A stretch of 15,463 nucleotides of DNA, taken from assembly GCA_029335925.2 (NCBI GenBank), contig JARJMX020000104.1, positions 1 to 15,463 on the forward strand. The letters are read 5' to 3'. Shown piece after piece: positions 1 to 13,195 of this stretch; position 1 is the stretch's first letter, and each line of letters opens with the position of its first letter. The notes below the pieces were generated by a model. The model saw nothing but the letters and a program-made list of their open reading frames with translations. It searched no databases and was not told where the DNA came from. The stretch comes from Gammaproteobacteria bacterium. Lineage in GTDB: Bacteria > Pseudomonadota > Gammaproteobacteria > Halothiobacillales > Halothiobacillaceae. The position numbers and the translations under genes are program-made.

Positions 1-140
1 AGATGGTGATGCCGGGTGATAACGTGGCCATGACCGTCACCCTGATCAACCCGATTGCCATGGAAGAAGGCCTACGTTTCGCAATCCGCGAAGGTGGCCG
101 CACCGTCGGCGCCGGTGTTGTCTCCAAGATCATCGAGTAA
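1..140 (+). CDS. tuf: Elongation factor Tu, 3' end (partial)
   Basis: The first 140 bases encode the last 45 residues of EF-Tu, the GTPase that delivers aminoacyl-tRNA to the ribosomal A site. The reading frame is set by the ATG-GTG-ATG at position 3 and ends with TAA at 138-140; the first two bases belong to a codon cut by the window edge. The peptide begins MVMPGDN and contains [15 protein letters not shown], the near-invariant end of domain III (the third beta-barrel domain). The last residues are SKIIE. No GTPase domain is visible because it lies outside the window. A second tuf gene begins at 15323, so this genome carries two copies, as many gammaproteobacteria do. By position this is the copy usually called tufB or tuf1, but the numbering is arbitrary. 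Confidence 0.97.
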   Translation, partial: MVMPGDNVAMTVTLINPIAMEEGLRFAIREGGRTVGAGVVSKIIE

Positions 141-153
141 TTCGTCTTGAGTC

Positions 154-182
154 TTGTCTTTTGGCCGGGGATCAACTAAGAT
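154..182 (+). promoter_or_regulatory. Candidate sigma-70 promoter for tRNA-Trp
   Basis: TTGTCT at 154-159 and TAAGAT at 177-182 are spaced by 17 bp. Each matches the sigma-70 consensus at 4 of 6 positions, including TTG in the -35 box and the first, second and last bases of the -10 box. The predicted start near 189 would leave about 25 nt before the mature tRNA. The bases after the -10 box (TCCCGGC) are GC-rich, as in stable-RNA promoters. The -10 box overlaps the tuf terminator stem. This is a weak motif match and could be chance. Confidence 0.4.
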
Positions 183-194
183 TCCCGGCTTTCT
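164..194 (+). terminator. Rho-independent terminator after tuf
   Basis: A 10-bp stem (164-173 with 180-189, one G-U pair at 170/183) encloses the 6-nt loop AACTAA and is followed by TTTCTGTT. It lies 23 nt after the tuf stop codon. The arms are GCCGGGGATC and GATTCCCGGC. The U-tract is interrupted, so termination may be partial, letting some tuf transcripts continue into tRNA-Trp and secE. Confidence 0.75.
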
Positions 195-213
195 GTTGAA
201 GTACACACGATAC

Positions 214-289
214 AGGGCAGTAGCTCAATTGGCAGAGCGACGGTCTCCAAAACCGTAGGTTGGGGGTTCGATTCCCTCCTGCCCTGCCA
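214..289 (+). tRNA. trnW: tRNA-Trp (anticodon CCA)
   Basis: This is a 76-nt tRNA with the 3' CCA encoded at 287-289. The acceptor stem pairs AGGGCAG (214-220) with CTGCCCT (279-285), and the discriminator base is G286, the base typical of bacterial tRNA-Trp. The anticodon stem ACGGT (240-244) pairs with ACCGT (252-256) around the loop CTCCAAA, placing anticodon CCA at 247-249, which reads UGG. The T arm contains GGTTCGATTCC. Position between tuf and secE is conserved in many beta- and gammaproteobacteria. The next gene, secE, starts 46 nt downstream, so the tRNA may be cut from a longer tuf or secE transcript. Confidence 0.97.
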
Positions 290-335
290 CCCTTGTGGTG
301 GTGCCCAGATTCATCTTCATAGAAAGCAGTACCAG

Positions 336-713
336 ATGGTCGCAAAGACTGAAGCGTCGGCGTCAGCGCTGGACAATATCAAGCTCGCGCTCGCGCTCCT
401 TGTCCTGCTCGTCGGGGTGGTTGGTTTCTATTGGTTTGACCATGTTGCGCTGGTGTGGCGTGTGCTGGTCCTGCTCGGTCTTGTGGGGGTGGCGGCGGGG
501 TTGGTGGTGCTGACGCCGGTGGGGCGTGGTCTTTTGAGTTTCTCCCGCGAGGCGCGCGCTGAGCTGCGCAAGGTGGTGTGGCCGACTCGGCAAGAGACGC
601 TGCAGGTCACACTCTCGGTTCTGGTGCTCGTCCTGGTTGTCGGGATTTTTTTGTGGCTCGTGGATGCGCTGTTGTTCTGGGTGGTGCGTCTCATCACGGG
701 TCAGGGGGGCTAA
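336..713 (+). CDS. secE: Preprotein translocase subunit SecE
   Basis: SecE is the small essential clamp subunit of the SecYEG protein-conducting channel in the inner membrane. The 125-aa product is close to E. coli SecE (127 aa) and has the three-helix proteobacterial form rather than the single-helix form of most other bacteria. Membrane segments are visible at about residues 17-34, 40-59 and 92-118. The conserved cytoplasmic amphipathic motif ELRKVVWPTRQE lies at 76-87, just before the third helix, which is the family signature. The ATG at 336 was chosen because the protein then begins MVAKTEAS, in line with family length; the ribosome binding site is poor (AGAAAG at about 321-326). nusG follows after 3 nt, so the two are almost certainly cotranscribed and probably translationally coupled. 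I saw no clear promoter in the 46 nt before it. Confidence 0.96.
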   Translation: MVAKTEASASALDNIKLALALLVLLVGVVGFYWFDHVALVWRVLVLLGLVGVAAGLVVLTPVGRGLLSFSREARAELRKVVWPTRQETLQVTLSVLVLVLVVGIFLWLVDALLFWVVRLITGQGG

Positions 714-716
714 TTG

Positions 717-1250
717 ATGGCCATGCGCTGGTACGTCGTCCAGACCTTTTCTCAATATGAGAATGCTGTCAAGCGTGCGCTCGAGGAGCGCATTCAGCGT
801 GAAGGCATGCAGGATCGCTTTGGTCAGATTCTCGTGCCTTCCGAAGAAGTGGTCGAGATGCGCGATGGCGTGCGTCGCAAGAGCGAGCGCAAGTTCTTCC
901 CCGGCTACGTGCTGGTGCAGATCGACATGAACGACGAGGCGTGGCATCTGGTGCGTTCCGTGCCGCGGGTGCTGGGCTTTATTGGCGGTACTCCGGATCG
1001 CCCTACGCCCATCAGTGACAAGGAGGCGGAGGCTATCCTTAGTCGGGTGCGCGAAGGGGCTGAGAAGCCGCGGCCGAAGGTTTTGTTCGAAGTTGGTGAG
1101 ATGGTCCGCATCTGCGAGGGGCCGTTCAATGATTTCAATGGCACCGTCGAAGAGGTCGATTACGAGAAGAGCCGCCTGCGTGTCGCGGTGAGTATTTTTG
1201 GACGCTCCACCCCGGTGGAGCTCGAGTTCGGTCAGGTCGAAAAGGTCTGA
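717..1250 (+). CDS. nusG: Transcription termination/antitermination factor NusG
   Basis: NusG binds the clamp of RNA polymerase through its N-terminal NGN domain and contacts Rho or ribosomal protein S10 through its C-terminal KOW domain, coupling transcription with termination or translation. The 177-aa product has the NGN domain at about residues 4-115, including the RNAP-binding segment [15 protein letters not shown] near 54-68 and [11 protein letters not shown] near 81-91. The KOW domain follows from about 124 ([28 protein letters not shown]). The end [11 protein letters not shown] is typical. The start was set at ATG 717 because a strong GGGGGG ribosome binding site (704-709) lies 7 nt upstream, inside the secE 3' end. 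TTG at 714 and ATG at 723 are possible alternatives that change only the first two or three residues. Confidence 0.97.
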   Translation: MAMRWYVVQTFSQYENAVKRALEERIQREGMQDRFGQILVPSEEVVEMRDGVRRKSERKFFPGYVLVQIDMNDEAWHLVRSVPRVLGFIGGTPDRPTPISDKEAEAILSRVREGAEKPRPKVLFEVGEMVRICEGPFNDFNGTVEEVDYEKSRLRVAVSIFGRSTPVELEFGQVEKV

Positions 1251-1259
1251 GTGTTAACA

Positions 1260-1285
1260 GGGGAGCCCGTTGGGCGTTTGCACCC
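1260..1285 (+). promoter_or_regulatory. Probable L1-binding autoregulatory site in rplK leader
   Basis: The 49-nt nusG-rplK gap can fold into two short helices: GGG (1261-1263) with CCC (1283-1285), and GCCC (1265-1268) with GGGC (1272-1275) around the loop GTT. They are separated by an asymmetric internal loop, A1264 on one side and GTTTGCA (1276-1282) on the other. In E. coli, L1 represses its own operon by binding a structure of this kind, a mimic of its 23S rRNA site, just before rplK. Here it ends 2 nt before the AGAGAG ribosome binding site (1288-1293), well placed to block initiation. The assignment rests on fold and position only. Confidence 0.6.
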
Positions 1286-1299
1286 AAAGAGAGTGAAAT

Positions 1300-1731
1300 A
1301 TGGCTAAGAAAGTCACGGCTTACATCAAACTGCAGGTTAAGGCCGGTCAGGCCAACCCGAGTCCCCCCATCGGCCCGGCCCTGGGTCAGCATGGCGTCAA
1401 CATCATGGGTTTCTGTAAGGAGTTCAACGCCGCTACTCAGGGTGTGGAGCCTGGTCTGCCGCTGCCGGTGGTCATCACCGTGTATAGCGACAAGAGCTTC
1501 ACCTTCATCACCAAGACCCCGCCGGCCACCGTTCTGATCAAAAAGGCCGTTGGTATCCAGAGTGGTTCGAGCAATCCGAACACCAAGAAGGTTGGCACCA
1601 TCACCCGTGCCCAGCTCGAAGAAATTGCCAAGATCAAGATGCCGGACCTCACTGCCGCAGATATGGATGCCGCCGTGCGCACTATCGCTGGCAGTGCGAA
1701 GAGCATGGGTCTGAATGTGGAGGGCGTGTAA
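1300..1731 (+). CDS. rplK: 50S ribosomal protein L11
   Basis: L11 binds 23S rRNA at the GTPase-associated centre, where EF-G and EF-Tu act, and is also needed for RelA activation in the stringent response. The 143-aa product matches the family length (142 aa in E. coli). The N-terminal domain shows [26 protein letters not shown] (split here as [10 protein letters not shown] plus [12 protein letters not shown]), including the proline-rich thiostrepton-site segment near residues 20-30. The rRNA-binding C-terminal domain shows [22 protein letters not shown] and ends with [16 protein letters not shown] 1300 is preceded by AGAGAG with 6 nt spacing. Its TAA stop overlaps the rplA ATG by one base, so translation of the two is likely coupled. 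Confidence 0.98.
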   Translation: MAKKVTAYIKLQVKAGQANPSPPIGPALGQHGVNIMGFCKEFNAATQGVEPGLPLPVVITVYSDKSFTFITKTPPATVLIKKAVGIQSGSSNPNTKKVGTITRAQLEEIAKIKMPDLTAADMDAAVRTIAGSAKSMGLNVEGV

Positions 1732-2426
1732 TGGCCAAGCTCACCAAGCGTCAAAAAGCCATCCGTGAAAAGGTCGATACAACGCGCGCCTATCCGGCCA
1801 AGGAGGCTTTCAGCCTACTGAAGGAGCTGGCGAGCGCCAAGTTCGTCGAATCCGTCGACGTGGCCGTCAACCTGGGTGTTGATCCGCGTCGCTCCGACCA
1901 AGTTGTGCGTGGTTCCACCGTGCTGCCGCGCGGTACCGGCAAGAGTGTGCGTGTGGCGGTGTTCGCCCAGGGGGCCAACGCTGAGGCGGCCAAGGCCGCA
2001 GGCGCCGAAATCGTCGGTTTCGAGGATCTCGCGGAGTCCATCAAGGCGGGCCATATGGATTTTGATGTGGTCATCGCCACGCCGGATGCCATGCGTATCG
2101 TGGGCCAGCTCGGCCAGATTCTCGGTCCTCGCGGTCTGATGCCGAACCCGAAAGTGGGTACCGTGTCCATGGATCCGGCCGCTGCCGTGCGCAATGCCAA
2201 GGCCGGTCAGGTGCGTTATCGTACCGACAAGGCCGGTATCGTTCACTGCACCATTGGCAAGGTTAGCTTCGATGAGGAGGCCCTGCTCGAGAACCTGAAT
2301 GCCTTGATCGCCGACTTAAACAAGGCCAAGCCTTCCACGGCCAAGGGTATCTATATGAAGCGCATCACCGTATCCACCACCATGGGTCCGGGCCTGATGG
2401 TGGATCAGGCTAGCCTGGCGGGCTGA
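1731..2426 (+). CDS. rplA: 50S ribosomal protein L1
   Basis: L1 forms the mobile L1 stalk, which moves deacylated tRNA out of the E site, and acts as translational repressor of the rplK-rplA mRNA. The 231-aa protein is within 3 residues of E. coli L1. It starts [11 protein letters not shown] and contains [21 protein letters not shown] near residues 40-61, the central domain II signature [18 protein letters not shown] near 127-144, and the C-terminal domain I segment [20 protein letters not shown] 1731 shares its A with the rplK stop (TAATG), and GGAGGG at 1719-1724 gives a strong ribosome binding site 6 nt upstream, inside rplK. A GC-rich hairpin begins 5 nt after its stop. Confidence 0.98.
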   Translation: MAKLTKRQKAIREKVDTTRAYPAKEAFSLLKELASAKFVESVDVAVNLGVDPRRSDQVVRGSTVLPRGTGKSVRVAVFAQGANAEAAKAAGAEIVGFEDLAESIKAGHMDFDVVIATPDAMRIVGQLGQILGPRGLMPNPKVGTVSMDPAAAVRNAKAGQVRYRTDKAGIVHCTIGKVSFDEEALLENLNALIADLNKAKPSTAKGIYMKRITVSTTMGPGLMVDQASLAG

Positions 2427-2431
2427 TGCGT

Positions 2432-2457
2432 GGTGGGGCGGGACATCCTGCTCCACC
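2432..2457 (+). other. GC-rich 12-bp hairpin just after rplA
   Basis: GGTGGGGCGGGA (2432-2443) and TCCTGCTCCACC (2446-2457) are complementary over 12 positions, two of them G-U; the innermost pairs must open, leaving a loop of about 4 nt. It begins 5 nt after the rplA stop. Only TCATTTG follows, so it lacks the U-tract of an efficient intrinsic terminator. It could be a pause or processing site, a 3'-end stabiliser, or a partial attenuator between rplKA and rplJL. Confidence 0.55.
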
Positions 2458-2504
2458 TCATTTGGGCTGCCGGAGCGATCCGGTTGCGTCCAAGACCGCA
2501 GGCG

Positions 2505-2656
2505 CACGAAGTCTCTGAGTGCTTAATTCTGCCTGCGCAGACGGTGAGGCCCAGGAATTTCTGCCTGGTGTGGCACCGTAAGGGCGGGATGCCATCCATA
2601 TTCTGGTGGCATTCCGGTTCGAGGCGATGCATGTCCGTAGGGCATGCGATCTGAGG
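2505..2656 (+). promoter_or_regulatory. Ribosomal protein L10 leader (autoregulatory mRNA structure)
   Basis: The 238-nt gap before rplJ is the longest in the window and is where L10 or the L10-L12 complex binds its own mRNA in E. coli. The centre is a compound hairpin: ACGGTG (2541-2546) pairs with CACCGT (2574-2579), then an asymmetric internal loop (2547-2550 and 2569-2573), then CCAGG (2551-2555) with CCTGG (2564-2568). The bent helix with an unequal loop is the form expected of the L10 site. Two further hairpins follow: 2586-2594 with 2607-2615 (9 bp, one G-U), and 2629-2636 with 2640-2647 (8 bp, one G-U), the last ending 5 nt before the GAGG ribosome binding site (2653-2656). I found no convincing promoter here, so rplJL may depend on upstream transcription. 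Confidence 0.7.
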
Positions 2657-2664
2657 TTATTTCA

Positions 2665-3192
2665 ATGGCACTGACGTTCGATCAGAAACAGGCTGTCGTC
2701 GCTGAAGTAGCCGAAGTCGCCGCCAAAGCTTATTCCGCCGTTGCGGCGGAATATCGTGGCATGACGGTCGAGCAGCTGACCGCGCTGCGCGTTAAGGCCC
2801 GTAAAGAGGGTGTTTACCTGCGCGTGGTGAAGAACACGCTCGCCCGCATCGCGGTGCGCGGTACCGAATTTGAGTGCATGGCCGATGGGATGGTCGGTCC
2901 CCTCGTGCTCGCGTTCTCGATGGAGGATCCGGGTGCTGCAGCACGCCTGATGCGCGATGCGGCCAAGGAGAACGACAAGCTGAAAGTGAAGCTCGTCGCC
3001 CTCAGTGGTCAGCTCATCGCTGCATCCGAGATTGATCGCGTGGCCAACCTGCCGACCCGCGACCAGGCCATCAGCATGCTCATGTCGGTCATGCAGGCTC
3101 CGGTCGCCAAGTTCGTCCGTACCCTCAAGGAGGTTCCGGGCAAGCTGGTCCGCACCGTTGCCGCCATTCGCGATCAGAAGCAAGCGGCGTAA
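2665..3192 (+). CDS. rplJ: 50S ribosomal protein L10
   Basis: L10 anchors the L7/L12 dimers to the ribosome at the base of the stalk, and binds its own leader mRNA to limit synthesis of L10 and L12. The 175-aa product is somewhat longer than E. coli L10 (165 aa). The rRNA-binding N-terminal domain shows AEYRGMTVEQLTALRVKAR near residues 31-50 and VVKNTLARIA near 57-66. The middle shows GPLVLAFS, and the C-terminal helical part that carries L7/L12 dimers runs from about 135 to the KQAA end. The start is ATG 2665, giving the usual MALTFDQKQ and preceded by GAGG (2653-2656) with 8 nt spacing. The in-frame ATG at 2644 would add seven residues, lies inside a leader hairpin and has no good ribosome binding site. 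Confidence 0.97.
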   Translation: MALTFDQKQAVVAEVAEVAAKAYSAVAAEYRGMTVEQLTALRVKARKEGVYLRVVKNTLARIAVRGTEFECMADGMVGPLVLAFSMEDPGAAARLMRDAAKENDKLKVKLVALSGQLIAASEIDRVANLPTRDQAISMLMSVMQAPVAKFVRTLKEVPGKLVRTVAAIRDQKQAA

Positions 3193-3237
3193 GACTTACG
3201 GCTTTTCAACAATCCTTTCGCTTTTAGGTACACAACC

Positions 3238-3618
3238 ATGGCAATCAGCAAAGAAGACATTCTGGAGGCTATCTCCAATATGACCGTCCTGGAGATCGTT
3301 GATCTGATCTCCGCGATGGAAGAGAAGTTCGGTGTATCCGCCGCTGCCGCTGTCGCCGTCGCTGCCGCTCCGGCTGCTGGCGCTGCCGCTCCGGCCGCTG
3401 AAGAGAAGACGGAGTTCGACGTGGTTATGACCAGCTTTGGTGACAACAAGGTCAACGTGATCAAGGCTGTGCGCGAAATCACCGGCCTTGGCTTGAAAGA
3501 AGCCAAGGACCTGGTTGAAGGCGTCCCCTCCACCGTGAAGGAAGGCGTTGCCAAGGCTGATGCCGAGGCCATAAAGAAGAAGCTCGAGGAGGCCGGTGCC
3601 AAAGTCGAGCTCAAGTAA
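3238..3618 (+). CDS. rplL: 50S ribosomal protein L7/L12
   Basis: L7/L12 is the multi-copy flexible stalk protein that recruits and stimulates the translational GTPases. The 126-aa product has the three expected parts: an N-terminal dimerisation and L10-binding domain (residues 1-32, including [19 protein letters not shown]), an alanine- and proline-rich hinge (about 34-54), and a globular C-terminal domain (about 55-126) with the factor-binding segment [21 protein letters not shown]. The hinge is rich in Ala-Pro repeats as in other GC-rich gammaproteobacteria. ATG 3238 lies 45 nt after the rplJ stop with a modest AGG (3226-3228) upstream. It is the last gene before the attenuator at 3655. In known bacteria L7/L12 is made in excess of other ribosomal proteins; nothing in the sequence shows how that is achieved here. 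Confidence 0.98.
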   Translation: MAISKEDILEAISNMTVLEIVDLISAMEEKFGVSAAAAVAVAAAPAAGAAAPAAEEKTEFDVVMTSFGDNKVNVIKAVREITGLGLKEAKDLVEGVPSTVKEGVAKADAEAIKKKLEEAGAKVELK

Positions 3619-3654
3619 TCGATCCCGCTTTCGCTTTGCGAAACATGGGTATCC

Positions 3655-3683
3655 GGCTGGCGGCGATGGCCGCTGGCCTTTTT
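3655..3683 (+). terminator. rplL-rpoB attenuator (intrinsic terminator)
   Basis: A 10-bp stem pairs GGCTGGCGGC (3655-3664) with GCCGCTGGCC (3669-3678), with two adjacent G-U pairs, around the loop GATG, and is followed directly by five T (3679-3683). This is a textbook rho-independent terminator 36 nt after the rplL stop. In E. coli a partial terminator at the same place lowers rpoBC transcription relative to the ribosomal protein genes; rpoB has no visible promoter of its own here, so partial read-through is the simplest reading. Confidence 0.85.
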
Positions 3684-3706
3684 CCGCTTCATGGTCTTCC
3701 AGTGGC

Positions 3707-3753
3707 CTGTTGCGATGTCTCCAACACCGCGCGCTGGCGGGACATGGCGACAG
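3707..3753 (+). other. Long hairpin in rpoB leader, possible RNase III site
   Basis: Downstream of the attenuator, 3707-3719 pairs with 3741-3753 (CTGTTGCGATGTC with GACATGGCGACAG) with one G-U and one G-G mismatch, and T3720-C3721 can extend it inward. The result is a duplex of about 13-15 positions with a loop of roughly 17-20 nt. In E. coli an RNase III processing site occupies this part of the rplL-rpoB spacer. A smaller 6-bp hairpin, TGACGC (3771-3776) with GCGTCA (3780-3785), follows. Function is inferred from position and fold. Confidence 0.5.
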
Positions 3754-3814
3754 TCTACTGTGATTCGAGATGACGCTCCGCGTCAGTACATACTGTTCCC
3801 TCAGAGGAAATCCG

Positions 3815-7903
<4,089 letters not shown>

Positions 7904-7915
7904 TCGACCCCGCCT

Positions 7916-7940
7916 GGGCGGCGCGCAAGGCGTGCCGTCC
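7916..7940 (+). other. 11-bp hairpin in the rpoB-rpoC spacer
   Basis: GGGCGGCGCGC (7916-7926) pairs with GCGTGCCGTCC (7930-7940) over 11 positions with two G-U pairs and the loop AAG. It fills nearly half of the 62-nt spacer and ends 13 nt before the rpoC ribosome binding site (GAGAGA, 7954-7959). No T-run follows directly (only TTTT at 7950-7953), so it is unlikely to be an efficient terminator. It may affect mRNA processing or set the ratio of beta to beta-prime translation. Confidence 0.55.
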
Positions 7941-7965
7941 CATGCTGCATTTTGAGAGATTCGCC

Positions 7966-12177
<4,212 letters not shown>

Positions 12178-12202
12178 AAACCGACGGGGGCGTTAAGCGG
12201 CA

Positions 12203-12231
12203 TTGACAGTCGTGGGCTTGATCTCTAGAAT
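12203..12231 (+). promoter_or_regulatory. Sigma-70 promoter of the str operon
   Basis: A perfect -35 box TTGACA (12203-12208) and a -10 box TAGAAT (12226-12231, 5 of 6 matches) are separated by exactly 17 bp. Transcription should start near 12237-12239, leaving a leader of about 70 nt before rpsL. The bases between the -10 box and the start (TCGGC) are GC-rich, the discriminator type associated with stringent control by ppGpp; that regulation is inferred. This is the best promoter match in the window. Confidence 0.88.
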
Positions 12232-12308
12232 TCGGCACCCTTTAAATGCGGTGCTCTGGCCTTGTTATCGCCCCGCTTGAACTCATTTGCTGTTGGAGAA
12301 ATGTTTAG

Positions 12309-13177
<869 letters not shown>

Positions 13178-13195
13178 GGCACTGAGGATTCATTC

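Noticed and set aside
293..323. Possible secE promoter (TTGTGG with TTCATA or CATAGA)
   Set aside because: Only about half of the consensus positions match and the start would fall only a few bases before the secE ATG.
714..716. TTG start for NusG one codon before ATG 717
   Set aside because: TTG is a rare start and ATG 717 has better spacing to GGGGGG; the difference is a single residue, so it cannot be settled from sequence alone.
2426..2518. 30-codon frame in the rplJ leader starting at an ATG that overlaps the rplA stop (TGATG)
   Set aside because: No good ribosome binding site, no recognisable peptide, and it runs through the 12-bp hairpin. A coupled leader peptide is conceivable, but nothing beyond the overlap supports it.
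2644..2664. Upstream in-frame ATG adding 7 residues to L10
   Set aside because: It lies in the 3' arm of a leader hairpin, and its codons include the GAGG site for the normal start at 2665.
3770..3814. Upstream in-frame ATG adding 15 residues to RpoB
   Set aside because: The extension is not like family N-termini and overlaps a small hairpin; ATG 3815 has a strong AGAGGA site and gives the standard [15 protein letters not shown] start.
7942..7965. Upstream in-frame ATG adding 8 residues to RpoC
   Set aside because: Its codons contain the GAGAGA ribosome binding site for ATG 7966, which gives the standard MKELLNLMK start.
12235..12254. GCACC/GGTGC pair as an rpoC terminator
   Set aside because: Only 5-6 bp with a 10-nt loop and no T-run, and it lies at or after the predicted str transcription start.
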